A stretch of DNA of 64,000 nucleotides, taken from the NCBI RefSeq assembly GCF_008064635.1, contig NZ_VRYZ01000003.1:248001-312000 (forward strand). Reading direction: 5' to 3'. How positions within the stretch are numbered: the first letter of the stretch is position 1; each line of letters starts with the position of its first letter. The stretch is from Parahaliea aestuarii (GTDB lineage Bacteria > Pseudomonadota > Gammaproteobacteria > Pseudomonadales > Halieaceae). This document shows, piece by piece, positions 54,177 through 62,777 of this stretch. Position numbers and translations under genes: made by a program. Under the pieces are notes generated by a model. It was given only the letters and a program-made list of their open reading frames with translations, had not been told where the DNA came from and searched no databases.

Positions 54177-54956
54177 ATGAAGATACCCCGTTTTGCCCCG
54201 TTTGCGTCGATTTTTTTGTACCTGCTGGCTGTTCCGGCGCTGGCCCACGAAGTGCCGGACGCCGCCCGCGAACGGCTGCGCGATGGCAACTGGCTGGACT
54301 ACCTGTGGACTGGCGCCGAGCACATGCTCACCGGCTACGACCACCTGCTGTTCCTGCTGGGGGTGGTGTTCTTCCTGCATCGCTTCGGCGACATTCTCAA
54401 ATTCATCACTGCATTTACCCTCGGCCACACCCTGGTGTTGCTGGGCGCGACCTTTGCCGGTCTCCAGGTCACGCCCTATTACGTGGACGCCTTTATCGCC
54501 GTGACGGTGATGTACAAGGGTTTCGAAAACCTCGATGGCTTCCGCCGCTGCCTGGGCATTGCCGCGCCCAACCTGCTGCTGATGGTCTTCCTGTTCGGCC
54601 TGATTCACGGCCTGGGCCTTGCTACCCAGTTCCAGACCCTTGCCGACCGCGGCGATGCCGGCCTGGTGGGCAAGATTCTCTGGTTCAACCTCGGGGTTGA
54701 ACTGGGCCAGGTTGCGGCCTTGTGCCTGATGATCGTGGTGATCAGCGCCTGGCGCAAAACCGTGGTATGGGTGCCACTGAGCCGGGCCGTGAACGGCCTG
54801 CTCATCATTGCCGGGTTCCTGCTGTTGCTGTACCAGCTGCACGGGCTGGTTCACGAGCAGGAAGACCACCATGGCGCAGCATCCGCCGCAGAAGTACAGC
54901 GCGAGGCCGGGGAGGGCTGGCACAGCCACGATGGAGGTCCCGCGCACAGGCACTGA
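54177..54956 (+). CDS. HupE/UreJ-family membrane permease
   Basis: 259 residues with a signal peptide or first helix (MKIPRFAPFASIFLYLLAVP, cut after ALA) and about six membrane helices. The family metal motif GAEHMLTGYDHLLFLLGVVF (HxxxxDH) is present near residue 48, with GHTLVLLGA and FGLIHGLGLA in later helices. Family members carry nickel, or possibly cobalt, across the inner membrane. The C-terminal tail is His-rich (EDHHGAA, GWHSHDGGPAHRH), suiting metal binding. It is the first gene of an operon with a TonB receptor, 40 bp downstream. Confidence 0.9.
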   Translation: MKIPRFAPFASIFLYLLAVPALAHEVPDAARERLRDGNWLDYLWTGAEHMLTGYDHLLFLLGVVFFLHRFGDILKFITAFTLGHTLVLLGATFAGLQVTPYYVDAFIAVTVMYKGFENLDGFRRCLGIAAPNLLLMVFLFGLIHGLGLATQFQTLADRGDAGLVGKILWFNLGVELGQVAALCLMIVVISAWRKTVVWVPLSRAVNGLLIIAGFLLLLYQLHGLVHEQEDHHGAASAAEVQREAGEGWHSHDGGPAHRH

Positions 54957-54996
54957 GCGCCGGCGTCATCGATTCGCAGAACTGCAGGAGACAGGC

Positions 54997-57024
54997 ATGA
55001 TCAACTTTCAATTGCGCGCCCTGGCCGCTGCCGTGTCGCTGGCACCGGCCCAGATGGCACTGGCGGGTGAGACCGAGCCCGCACAGGCGGCTTTGCCGAT
55101 GTCGGAAATTGTGGTCAAGGGGCAGATTCTCGACCGGGCCAACACCGCCTTTTCCGCCTCGTCCTTTGATGCCGACACCCTGCGGGAGCAGAAAATCTCC
55201 CAGCCCGAGCAGATCTTCGACCAGGTGCCGGGCATGAGCATCCGCGACTATGGCCTGGGCGGGGTGGCCAACAGCTTCACCATTCGCGGCTTCGGTGACG
55301 GCGGACACGGGGGTGACCTCGGCGTGGTGATCGACGGTGTCCCTCTCAACGAGGCCATGTCGCACGCTGACGGCTACGTGGACCTGAATGTGATCGTGCC
55401 GCTGGAAGTGAGCGACATGACAGTGTTCAAGGGGCCGGTCTCGTCCTTGTACGGCAATTACAATCGCGGTGGCCTCGTCAAGATCGACACCCGCAAAGGC
55501 GGCCAGTACACCAACCTGGATCTCAGCGGCGGGTCGGATGGTCTGGTCGATGTGCAGGGCGCCCTGGGCCTTGAACCCGGCGAGAATCAGGAACTGAACC
55601 TGGCCCTGCAGCACTACCAGAGCGACGGTTACCGCCCCCAGTCGGACGGCCGCCGCGATACCCTGTCCGGGCGCTGGGGTGTCGGCCTGGGTGAGCGCAC
55701 CCGGGTGGCCCTGTCCGGGCGCTGGCACGACGCCGACAACGACAGCGCCTCTTACCTCACTGAAGCGGACTATCGACGCAATCCCTACGGTATCAATGCC
55801 AATGTGCAGAACGACGGTGCGGAAAAGACCTTTGCCACCCTGCGCGGCGATGTCAGTCACCAGCTCAGCCCCTCCCTGCAGTTGCTCGGCTTCCTGTACG
55901 GTACCGAGCAGGACTTCACCCGCTGGTTCACGCGCCCGGTGGGCGGCGGCCAGTGGCGCCAGCGCGAGGAGGCCTACGACCGCGAGGTCAGCGGCGCGGG
56001 TTTGAGCCTCAGCGGGCAGCACACGCCGGTGGGTGTTCCCCTGTTGTGGATCGCCGGACTGGAGACCTACCGCGAGGCGACGGATTACCTCTACAGCGAC
56101 GGCCTCGATCACCGTCGCCCGGTGGCGCCACCCATCAATGACCGGCGCACGGAGCTCGACAGTGTGTCTGCCTTCGGCGAACTGCGGGCGGACTGGCATC
56201 CCCTGCTTCAGCCCTCTTTGGGCCTGCGCTACGACCGCTTTGACGGCGACTGCGCGCCGCTGGGGCCGGAAACCGGTGACAACCCCTGCAGCGAGCTCAA
56301 CGATCTGGACAATGTCAGTCCCAAGCTCGGCCTGCGCTCGCGCTGGGCCAGCGGGCTGGAATTCCGCGCCAGCTGGTCGGAGGGCTTCGCACTGCCGCCG
56401 GGCTGGGTCAAGTACCAGCCGGAGGCCAGCAACCTGGACCCGCTCACCTTCGGACAGCTTGAGGCCGGTATCAACTGGGCACCCAGCGAGACCTTCGAAC
56501 TGGACCTGGCGCTGTTCCAGGTGGACTCCGATGGCGAGGTGCGCACCCTGGATACCGGGGTGTACGAAAACTACGGCGAAACCGAGCGCCGTGGGCTGGA
56601 GCTGTCAGTCGCCTGGCAGCCTGTACCCCAGGTGTCACTCAGCGCCATTTATGGCAGCACCGACACCGAGGTGGTGAAGAACGCTGACCCCAATCTGGAA
56701 GGCAAGGAGGTGGGCGGGGTGTCCGACTACTCGGCAACAGTGCAGGCGGGCTGGCTGTTCCTGCCCGAGTGGCGCGTGAACCTGATCTGGCGGGCGGTGG
56801 GGGGCTACGCTCTGAACGCCGACAACAGCGCCTATGCCGACAGCTACGATGTGATGGATATCGAGCTCGACTGGCGCTTGCGCCCCGGATGGAATCTTTA
56901 TGCCCGGGTCGACAACCTGGCGGACGAAGAGTACGCGCCGACCCGCTTCATGTTCGGCGGCGAGAACCTGTTCGCTACCGGCGCACCACGTCAGGTGCGC
57001 CTCGGTGTACAGATCAGCCTTTAA
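54997..57024 (+). CDS. TonB-dependent outer-membrane receptor
   Basis: 675 residues from ATG 54997, with GCAGGAG upstream. The signal peptide ends near ALAG; the plug domain runs from SEIVVKGQILDRANTAF through EQIFDQVPGMSIRDYG, FTIRGFGDGGHGGDLGVVID and VFKGPVSSLYGNYNRGGLVK. The C-terminal 22-strand barrel ends with YARVDNLADEEYAPTRFMFG and a final Leu. Its place between HupE/UreJ and DUF4198 genes suggests nickel or cobalt uptake rather than iron siderophores. A histidine-containing glycine loop (GDGGHGG) lies in the plug. Confidence 0.93.
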   Translation: MINFQLRALAAAVSLAPAQMALAGETEPAQAALPMSEIVVKGQILDRANTAFSASSFDADTLREQKISQPEQIFDQVPGMSIRDYGLGGVANSFTIRGFGDGGHGGDLGVVIDGVPLNEAMSHADGYVDLNVIVPLEVSDMTVFKGPVSSLYGNYNRGGLVKIDTRKGGQYTNLDLSGGSDGLVDVQGALGLEPGENQELNLALQHYQSDGYRPQSDGRRDTLSGRWGVGLGERTRVALSGRWHDADNDSASYLTEADYRRNPYGINANVQNDGAEKTFATLRGDVSHQLSPSLQLLGFLYGTEQDFTRWFTRPVGGGQWRQREEAYDREVSGAGLSLSGQHTPVGVPLLWIAGLETYREATDYLYSDGLDHRRPVAPPINDRRTELDSVSAFGELRADWHPLLQPSLGLRYDRFDGDCAPLGPETGDNPCSELNDLDNVSPKLGLRSRWASGLEFRASWSEGFALPPGWVKYQPEASNLDPLTFGQLEAGINWAPSETFELDLALFQVDSDGEVRTLDTGVYENYGETERRGLELSVAWQPVPQVSLSAIYGSTDTEVVKNADPNLEGKEVGGVSDYSATVQAGWLFLPEWRVNLIWRAVGGYALNADNSAYADSYDVMDIELDWRLRPGWNLYARVDNLADEEYAPTRFMFGGENLFATGAPRQVRLGVQISL

Positions 57025-57038
57025 ACGAGGAGTGAATC

Positions 57039-57758
57039 ATGATGCAAAGCAAGGCAATCTCAAGACTGGCCGGCGGTTTCGCCCTGGCCCTGGCTAGCAC
57101 GCTGGCGGGCGCGCACACGGTTTGGCTGGAGCCACTGGTGGGCACGGTGGGCGGCTACGAGATGAAGTACGGCGGCCACGGGGGCGAACTGGAGACCTAC
57201 GACAGCGGCAAGATCGTCTCCATCGATGTCTATGACGCCGGCGGCGGGTCGCTGGACTACGAACGCACGGATGTCGCCGGCGGCGGCAATACGCAGTTGC
57301 TCTTACCGAAGAATGCGGCGCTGGTGGCCATCCACTTCGACAACGGTATCTGGACCCGCGATCCGATGGGGCGCAGCGTCAACAAACCGCTGAGCGCCGT
57401 ACCGGGAGCGACGGCGGCCACCAATGCGCTGAAGTACCACAAGACGGTGCTGCAGTGGTCTCCCCTGGTCACCCGTGAACTGGGTCAGCGTTTTGAAGTG
57501 CTGCCGCTCAGCGACAGCCAGCCCCGCGCCGGGCAACCCATGCAGGTGAAGGTGCTGCTGGACGGCAAACCCCTCAGTGGCGTCAAGCTGGGGCGGGGTG
57601 AAGAGGGCGATGCCGGCGAAACCGGTGCCGATGGTATCGCCACCTTTGTGCCTGAGGCCGGGTTCAATGGCCTCTGGGCCGGCAAGCGCTTTGCGGTGGA
57701 TGATCCGGAGTTCACCGAGCTTAGCTACGAATACCTGTTTGGTTTCGAGGCGCTCTGA
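57039..57758 (+). CDS. DUF4198-family periplasmic protein (metal-uptake associated)
   Basis: 239 residues with a signal peptide (MMQSKAISRLAGGFALALAS, cut after AGA) leaving a mature N-terminus starting with His (HTVWLEPLVG), as in proteins that bind copper, nickel or cobalt through the terminal amine and His. DUF4198 features include GGYEMKYGGHGGELETYDSG, RFEVLPLSDSQPRAGQPMQV and GLWAGKRFAVDDPEFTELSY. Family members accompany NikM/CbiM-type or TonB uptake systems. It follows the receptor gene by 14 bp and overlaps the next gene at its stop. Confidence 0.88.
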   Translation: MMQSKAISRLAGGFALALASTLAGAHTVWLEPLVGTVGGYEMKYGGHGGELETYDSGKIVSIDVYDAGGGSLDYERTDVAGGGNTQLLLPKNAALVAIHFDNGIWTRDPMGRSVNKPLSAVPGATAATNALKYHKTVLQWSPLVTRELGQRFEVLPLSDSQPRAGQPMQVKVLLDGKPLSGVKLGRGEEGDAGETGADGIATFVPEAGFNGLWAGKRFAVDDPEFTELSYEYLFGFEAL

Positions 57759-58234
57759 TGCGAGACCGTCGGCGGCCCCTGTTGAGCCGTTACTCTGTGC
57801 CGCTGGTGTTCTTGCTGCTGGTCCAGTGGCAGCCGGCAGCCTGGGGCCACGGCATGCATCTGCAGGCCGGCACTGCGAAAACAGAAGTCGGCTGGGTTAT
57901 AAAAGGGCAGTTGAGCTACTCCGACGACAGCGCGGCTGCGGGCAATTATATTCAGGTGGAAAACCTGAGCCGGCCGGACTTTCCCGCCCTGGCCCTGCAG
58001 ACGCGCGAAGACGGCAGCTTCCAGCTGCCCGGCTTGCCGGGCGACCGCTACCGGGTCAGTGCCCATGGGGATGAAGGTCATACCACTGAAACCGAGTTTG
58101 TCTTCGCGCCGCCAGTGGCCGAAGGTGGGCAGCATGATGATGGCTGGCCGGTTTACGTGATTCTCGCCCTGCTTCTGTTGGCTTCCCTGCTGCCGGCCTA
58201 CTGGCTGCGCGAGCGCCCCGGGCGGCCTGAATAG
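57758..58234 (+). CDS. Membrane-anchored periplasmic protein with Ig/carboxypeptidase-regulatory-like fold (NikL-like)
   Basis: 158 residues. The signal peptide (RYSVPLVFLLLVQWQPAAWG) leaves a His-first mature end (HGMHLQAG). A beta-rich domain follows (VIKGQLSYSDDSAAAGNYIQ, REDGSFQLPGLPGDRYRVSA), then a His-containing segment (HGDEGHTTE; EGGQHDDGW) and one C-terminal helix (VYVILALLLLASLLPAYWL) with a short basic tail. The architecture resembles NikL-type accessory proteins of nickel transporters. Its ATG overlaps the DUF4198 stop by one base, so it completes the four-gene operon. A precise role is inferred only from context. Confidence 0.78.
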   Translation: MRDRRRPLLSRYSVPLVFLLLVQWQPAAWGHGMHLQAGTAKTEVGWVIKGQLSYSDDSAAAGNYIQVENLSRPDFPALALQTREDGSFQLPGLPGDRYRVSAHGDEGHTTETEFVFAPPVAEGGQHDDGWPVYVILALLLLASLLPAYWLRERPGRPE

Positions 58235-58243
58235 GCCCTGAGT

Positions 58244-58732
58244 TTAATCCTGGCTGCTGGCGAAGTCCCGCAGGGCCTGGCCGGTCAGCCGGTAGCCCAC
58301 CCATTCGCTCTGGGGGCGCGCGCCAAAGGACTCGTAGAAGTCGATGGCGCTCTGGTTCCAGTCCAGCACATTCCACTCGAAGCGACGGCAATCTGACTGC
58401 ACGGCTATCTGTGCCAGGTGTTTGAGCAGGGCCTTGCCGGCGCCGCTGCCGCGGTATTCCGGCGAGACGTAGAGATCTTCCAGGAACAGGCCGTGTTTAC
58501 CCGTCCAGGTGGAGTAGTTAAAAAAATAGAGGGCGAAGCCCGCGGGCTCACTGTCGATCTCACAGATCACCGACCACACTTTCGGGTTGTCGCTGAACAG
58601 GGCCTGATGGAAGTCCTGTTCACTGGCTTTGGCCTCTTCCAGCGCCTTTTCGTACTCAGCCAGTTCGCGGACAAAGTGGCGGATCAACCCGACATCCTGC
58701 GGAGTGGCTGGGCGGATGTTGATACGGGTCAT
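58244..58732 (-). CDS. GNAT acetyltransferase, diamine/thialysine acetyltransferase-like
   Basis: 162 residues from ATG 58732. The acetyl-CoA signature is LEDLYVSPEYRGSGAGKALL (motif A, Rxx-G-G/A). FALYFFNYSTWTGKHGLFLE and FEWNVLDWNQSAIDFYESFG are characteristic of the spermidine/spermine and thialysine N-acetyltransferase group. Cytoplasmic. It converges on the metal-uptake operon with a 9-bp gap and lies 10 bp downstream of the UPF0016 gene. Exact amine substrate not determinable here. Confidence 0.9.
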   Translation of the reverse strand: MTRINIRPATPQDVGLIRHFVRELAEYEKALEEAKASEQDFHQALFSDNPKVWSVICEIDSEPAGFALYFFNYSTWTGKHGLFLEDLYVSPEYRGSGAGKALLKHLAQIAVQSDCRRFEWNVLDWNQSAIDFYESFGARPQSEWVGYRLTGQALRDFASSQD

Positions 58733-58742
58733 AGTGCGATCC

Positions 58743-59015
58743 TCAGGCCTGGTAGAGCGTCCAGGCACCGATGACGATAAAGCCGATGCCCGCGATATAG
58801 GACAGCACCCGCTCACTGATGTAGGCGGAAAGCATGCTGCCCGCGAGTACGCCGATACCGGAGGCGACAATCAAGGCGGCGGAAGCGGCCAGGAAGACCG
58901 TCCACTTGCTCACATCTTTATCCGCGGCAAACAGCATGGTGGCGAGCTGGGTCTTGTCGCCGAGTTCAGCGATAAACACCGCGGCAAAGATGGTAAGGAA
59001 AATCTTCAGGTCCAT
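58743..59015 (-). CDS. Half-size UPF0016/GDT1-family membrane protein
   Basis: 90 residues with three predicted helices. The family signature ExGDKT is in FIAELGDKTQLATML (residues 15-29), and a second hydrophobic block (ALIVASGIGVLAGSMLSAYI) follows. Full-length GDT1/TMEM165 proteins contain two such halves, so this one would act as a dimer or with a second half gene not present here. Family members export manganese or exchange cations. No manganese riboswitch is recognisable in the 86 bp upstream. Confidence 0.9.
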   Translation of the reverse strand: MDLKIFLTIFAAVFIAELGDKTQLATMLFAADKDVSKWTVFLAASAALIVASGIGVLAGSMLSAYISERVLSYIAGIGFIVIGAWTLYQA

Positions 59016-59101
59016 GGTGGGGGTTCTACCGTTGCAAGTGTTGGTATGGATGCGGCATTTTAATGGGCGTGCAGAAAATCATCAGCATGATATTACCGAA
59101 A

Positions 59102-59536
59102 TCAGGGCTGGCCCTCGTCATCCCAGTACTTGCGCATTTCCAGGTAGAGGAAGGACGCAGTCCAGGTGATCAGCACCAGTCCGGTGAGGGACTCGATACC
59201 GGAGAGATAGCGGATCATGCCTCGGGGTACGATATCCCCAAAGCCCAGTGTGGTGTAAACAGTGAAGGAGTAGTAGACGTAGTCCATCAGCTTGCCCGAG
59301 CCCAGGCCATCCAGGCCGCCCCAGTCCAGGTGGGTAACGGTGAGATAGTAGGCGCCGGCAAAGATCCATATCTCGATAGCGTGGGCCACCAGTGCCCCGA
59401 TCACCCCCGCCACGATACGAAAGCGCGGCGGCAGCGGAATACGCGGCAGGTAGAGGGAGGCCTGGTGGAGATATTCGTAATGCAGGGCCACCACGAGGAT
59501 CACCACCAGGCTATTGATCGCAAAGGCCAGAAACAT
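59102..59536 (-). CDS. Two-pore-helix potassium-channel-type (ion_trans_2) protein
   Basis: 144 residues. One N-terminal helix (FLAFAINSLVVILVVALHYE), a second (IVAGVIGALVAHAIEIWIFA), the pore loop YYSFTVYTTLGFGDIVPRGM with the selectivity filter TLGFGD, and a last helix (GIESLTGLVLITWTASFLYL). No RCK or cyclic-nucleotide domain. It would conduct K+ as a tetramer. Located between the UPF0016 gene and the divergent FAD oxidoreductase, with no evident functional link. Confidence 0.88.
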   Translation of the reverse strand: MFLAFAINSLVVILVVALHYEYLHQASLYLPRIPLPPRFRIVAGVIGALVAHAIEIWIFAGAYYLTVTHLDWGGLDGLGSGKLMDYVYYSFTVYTTLGFGDIVPRGMIRYLSGIESLTGLVLITWTASFLYLEMRKYWDDEGQP

Positions 59537-59664
59537 GGCTTCTCCTTGCTTGGTGCTGCAGGCACTTTACCGTGATCACGAGGGATTTACCCGCGCCGGG
59601 CTGCGTGGGACTCGCTGCCGCGCCGTGCTAACCTGCGCCAACTGCGTGCCCGGGAGCGCCTGCC

Positions 59665-60906
59665 ATGAAGCGTGCGGATGTCATCATCGTCGGAGCCGGC
59701 ATCATCGGCCTGTCCACCGCCTGGCAGCTCGCCAGGCGCAGTAAATTGCGCATTCTGGTGCTGGAAAAGGGCGCCGGCACCGGTGAGGGCTCCACCGGTG
59801 CCTCTTCAGCGGTCTGTCGCACCCGCTATTCCCTCGACAACATGATCCAACTGGCCCGGGACGGTATTGCCGCCTATCGCCACTGGCCCGATTTCACCGG
59901 TTTGAGCGCGCCTCGCGCAGCATTTGCCGAAGACGGCGTGCTGTGGATGCCCGGGGCCGACAGGGACTGGGCCGAGCGCGAGCACCGGCGCATGCAGGGC
60001 GCCGGGGTTGCCACCGAGGTCTTCGGTGACGATGAATTGCAGCGGCGTTACCCGGCCTTCAGTGCCTGCACTATCGCGCCGGATACCGAAACCGGTGAGG
60101 CGCACAGCTGCCGCGGCGGTGGCCGCTATTTGCTGGAAACCGAGGGCGGCTACATGGACCCGGTAGCCTGCGCCGACGACCTGCTGGAGGCCTGCCGCGG
60201 GGCGGGGGTAGACGTGCGCTTCGGGGCGGAGGTTGCCGCGGTATCCCAGGCCGGTGGGGCTGTGACCGGGCTAACACTGGCCGGTGGCGAGCAGGTTGCA
60301 GCACCGGTGGTGATCAACGCCGCCGGCCCCTGGTGCAACCGTCTGATTGCGGCCGCCGGCCTGGCCCTGCCCTGGCACCTGCGTCCCACCCGTATCCAGG
60401 TGCTCTACCTGGACCGGCCGGCGGAAGTCACCGGCCCCATCCCCGTCACCGTCGATATGGCCGCGGGCATTTACTTCCGCTGCCAGAACCGGGGCCAGCA
60501 ACTGGTGGTGGGCTCCGTTCTGGAGTCCGATGAGCGCGAGCAGGTCGACGATCCGGACGCATTCAACCGCAGCGCCGACGACGCATTCACCCACGCCAAA
60601 TTGCACGCCCTGCACCATCGCCTGCCGGCCCTGCCCTATCGCGGGCCGATCCGCGGCTACTGTGGCCTGTACACCGTGAACGAAGAGGACGTACACCCGC
60701 TGGTGGGAGAGAGCGAGCTGAAGGGCTTCTACCTCGCCAACGGCTTCAGCGGCCACGGCTTCAAGCTGGCCCCGGCCATCGGCGCCATGCTGGCGCGGCA
60801 GATCAGCGGCGAGCGCTGCGTTGAGTTCGATACCGCGGTGGCCCCGGATCTGTTTCGCGTGGACCGGCAGCCGATAGCGATCGCGTCCAAATCAGTGCTC
60901 GCCTGA
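59665..60906 (+). CDS. FAD-dependent DAO-type oxidoreductase (amino-acid oxidase/dehydrogenase-like)
   Basis: 413 residues. VIIVGAGIIGLSTAWQLARR is the FAD site, ILVLEKGAGTGEGSTGASSA the ribose contact and catalytic loop, and GYCGLYTVNEEDVHPLVGES plus GFYLANGFSGHGFKLAPAIG the C-terminal family signature shared with sarcosine, glycine and D-amino-acid oxidases. It could be the D-hydroxyproline dehydrogenase partner of the epimerase fragment at 63744, but the two are on opposite strands and 2.8 kb apart, so this is only a possibility. It converges on the YihY gene with a 38-bp gap. Confidence 0.88.
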   Translation: MKRADVIIVGAGIIGLSTAWQLARRSKLRILVLEKGAGTGEGSTGASSAVCRTRYSLDNMIQLARDGIAAYRHWPDFTGLSAPRAAFAEDGVLWMPGADRDWAEREHRRMQGAGVATEVFGDDELQRRYPAFSACTIAPDTETGEAHSCRGGGRYLLETEGGYMDPVACADDLLEACRGAGVDVRFGAEVAAVSQAGGAVTGLTLAGGEQVAAPVVINAAGPWCNRLIAAAGLALPWHLRPTRIQVLYLDRPAEVTGPIPVTVDMAAGIYFRCQNRGQQLVVGSVLESDEREQVDDPDAFNRSADDAFTHAKLHALHHRLPALPYRGPIRGYCGLYTVNEEDVHPLVGESELKGFYLANGFSGHGFKLAPAIGAMLARQISGERCVEFDTAVAPDLFRVDRQPIAIASKSVLA

Positions 60907-60944
60907 GGCGGTCCGCTACAGCACGGTTTTCGCCGAACCCGCAG

Positions 60945-61859
60945 CTAGTCCTCGACGATCTCATGTCGCACCCGCACGGCCACGCTGCGCGGGAGGACCG
61001 TGCGCCCCCGCGCCAGCAGGTGCGCCCGGATAAACGCGGCGCCAAACAGCAGAATCAGCGAGGAGTAGTTCACCCAAAGCAGCAGTAGCACCAGGGAACC
61101 CGCGGCGCCATAGGCAGAGGCGGTCGCGGTATAGGAGAGGTAGAGCGCAATCAGCGAGCGGCCCACGGCGAACAGCACGGCGGTGAGCACCGACCCGACC
61201 GCGACATCCCGCCAGCCCAGCTTCACATCCGGCAGCACCTTGAAAATCGTGGCGAACAACAGCGACACCACCAGCAGTGACAGCAGCAGGTCGAGGGCGC
61301 CGAAGGCCACGTCATACCAGGGCAGCCAGCCCTGTACATGCTGCAGCACTACCCTGAGTGCCACACTGAGCGACAGCGAAACCAGCATTACAAAACCCAC
61401 CGCGAGCACAATGGTCAGCGAGGTCAGGCGCTTGCGCAGCAGCAGGAAGATACTGCTGCGCGACGGCTTGGGAATCACGCCCCAGATGGCGTTGAGCGAG
61501 TGCTGCATTTGCCCGAACACCGTGGTCGCGCCGATCAGCATCGCCAGGATGCCACCCAGGGTCGGCAGCAGGCCGCCCTCCTTGAAGGAGGAGCTGGCGA
61601 CGGCGTTCTGCACCACTTCGGCGGCCTCGGCCCCGATCGTCTCCTGCAGCTGCACCGCAATCTGCCCCTCGGCGGCTTCCTGGCCGTAGAACACGCCGAT
61701 CACGCTGACGATCACGATCATCACCGGGGCGATGGAAAAAAGGGTAAAGAAAGCCAGCGAACCGGCATTGGCGAAGGCGTTGCTTTTGAGCCAGAAGTCC
61801 GCGGCCTGCTTGAAAATATTGAGCCAGTACTTGATGCGATCGATGAGCCTGTAGTGCAT
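60945..61859 (-). CDS. YihY/BrkB-family inner-membrane protein
   Basis: 304 residues with about six membrane helices: FANAGSLAFFTLFSIAPVMI, GQEAAEGQIAVQLQETIGAE as the first loop, then LLPTLGGILAMLIGATTVFG with the family segment FGQMQHSLNAIWGV, and TASAYGAAGSLVLLLLWVNY before the C-terminus. This matches YihY/BrkB proteins, whose function is unsettled; the ribonuclease BN label is not supported. It is the last gene before the AT-rich island. Confidence 0.93.
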   Translation of the reverse strand: MHYRLIDRIKYWLNIFKQAADFWLKSNAFANAGSLAFFTLFSIAPVMIVIVSVIGVFYGQEAAEGQIAVQLQETIGAEAAEVVQNAVASSSFKEGGLLPTLGGILAMLIGATTVFGQMQHSLNAIWGVIPKPSRSSIFLLLRKRLTSLTIVLAVGFVMLVSLSLSVALRVVLQHVQGWLPWYDVAFGALDLLLSLLVVSLLFATIFKVLPDVKLGWRDVAVGSVLTAVLFAVGRSLIALYLSYTATASAYGAAGSLVLLLLWVNYSSLILLFGAAFIRAHLLARGRTVLPRSVAVRVRHEIVED

Positions 61860-61908
61860 TGCATCCTCCCGTGATGCAATGGATTGTACGGCATAGCGGT
61901 GTCTGGAT

Positions 61909-62069
61909 TGTTGAATTGCACCGAATATTGAGCCAGTTCAGCCAGATAATTGTATGATGTTCTGACCCGCCTTGATTACGAAAAATGTATACGTCAAAGG
62001 CAGCTAGCGAACCGAAGGCGGTAAACTTTTCTGTGCAAATGCGGGGTCAATTTTGGATACAAATCAACA
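61909..62069. repeat. 161-bp direct repeat, copy 1
   Basis: Begins TGTTGAATTGCACC and ends AAATCAACA; the outer six bases (TGTTGA/TCAACA) are inverted complements. The same sequence recurs at 63062-63222 in the same orientation and at the same length, with four single-base differences (A/G at position 16, T/C and G/A near position 45, T/C near position 123). It contains the motif CTGACCCGC and, farther on, GCGGGGTCA, which could pair. No transposase gene is inside. No clear target duplication flanks it. Confidence 0.9.
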
Positions 62070-62097
62070 GTCCGCATCCCCACTGGCTTAATATTCA

Positions 62098-62110
62098 GTG
62101 CAATTCAACA
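62098..62110. repeat. Inverted copy of the 161-bp repeat terminus
   Basis: GTGCAATTCAACA is the exact reverse complement of the first 13 bases of repeat copy 1 (TGTTGAATTGCAC at 61909-61921). Together they enclose 202 bp with perfect 13-bp terminal inverted repeats. No equivalent inverted terminus is seen after copy 2. Confidence 0.8.
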
Positions 62111-62327
62111 TTCAACGGCCTGCTAGTGACGTCATGGCGCTTCTTCTGTTGCAAAGTAGAGGGATCGGCAAGCGAATTCTTATATGTACCAGATGCTGGA
62201 CCTTCGGAAGTGCTGCCAGGTGGCGGCCTGAAATTACCTAACGATCATGTGTTCCGGCATTTCAGACCAATTAATCGGTGGCGGTGGTCACCGACCGCTA
62301 GGCAAACAGCCACCCGACATTAACGTG

Positions 62328-62777
62328 TCACTTATCTAGTTTCCAGCAGTAACCCAAAGGCTCAAGATTATATGCATACTCTACATCTCCCATGTAGAAC
62401 TCTCCGGAACTGTCTCGCGAGATAACGCCGAGTATTTTTACATACCTGCCGCTGCATTGCTCAATCACACTTCCATCATCTGTAGGATCTTCTATAGATA
62501 TTGATGAAGCGTCATCGCGTATATCTGCCGCAAGCTTGTTTGGATACAAGGAGAGGGTGGCGCCAAAGTCCAAATATCCACGAACAATAACCTGATCATG
62601 CAGAAAATCCGCAGGAGATACAATCAGAGAATAAATTGAGATTTCACCTCTAATATCCGACGTGCCGGAACGCGAATCTCCTGATTGATCCTCGCTTGCA
62701 ATTGCAAAGGATCCCAAAAGTAATGCGAGCAAAAGAAAAGGTCCTGGAAGAGCCCAGTGAGATAGTATCTTAATCAT
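62328..62777 (-). CDS. Small secreted protein of unknown function in AT-rich island
   Basis: 149 residues from ATG 62777. The signal peptide is strong (MIKILSHWALPGPFLLLALL, cut after AIA). The mature domain contains ISIYSLIVSPADFLHDQVIV, VRGYLDFGATLSLYP and QCSGRYVKILGVISRDSSGE; this gene-product pattern of short beta strands (a ligand-binding or OB-like fold) is suggestive only. Two cysteines (QCSGR; GYCWK) might pair. The ATG overlaps the end of the truncated upstream gene by 8 bp, so they were an operon. G+C is much lower than in neighbouring genes, consistent with horizontal acquisition. Confidence 0.65.
   Translation of the reverse strand: MIKILSHWALPGPFLLLALLLGSFAIASEDQSGDSRSGTSDIRGEISIYSLIVSPADFLHDQVIVRGYLDFGATLSLYPNKLAADIRDDASSISIEDPTDDGSVIEQCSGRYVKILGVISRDSSGEFYMGDVEYAYNLEPLGYCWKLDK

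Larger units (their letters stand above)
61860..62327. other. Gene-free stretch downstream of YihY and the small secreted-protein gene
   Basis: Holds repeat copy 1 (61909-62069), then about 260 bp of lower-G+C sequence in which I see no credible gene. An inverted copy of the first 13 bases of the repeat lies at 62098-62110. Near 62276 the sequence is a local dyad around GGTGGTCACC. The short frame starting at 61985 is shared by both repeat copies and is not treated as a gene. Confidence 0.6.

Noticed and set aside
58743..59101. Manganese (yybP-ykoY) riboswitch in front of the UPF0016 gene.
   Set aside because: The 86-bp leader lacks the conserved paired loops of that riboswitch and is too short.
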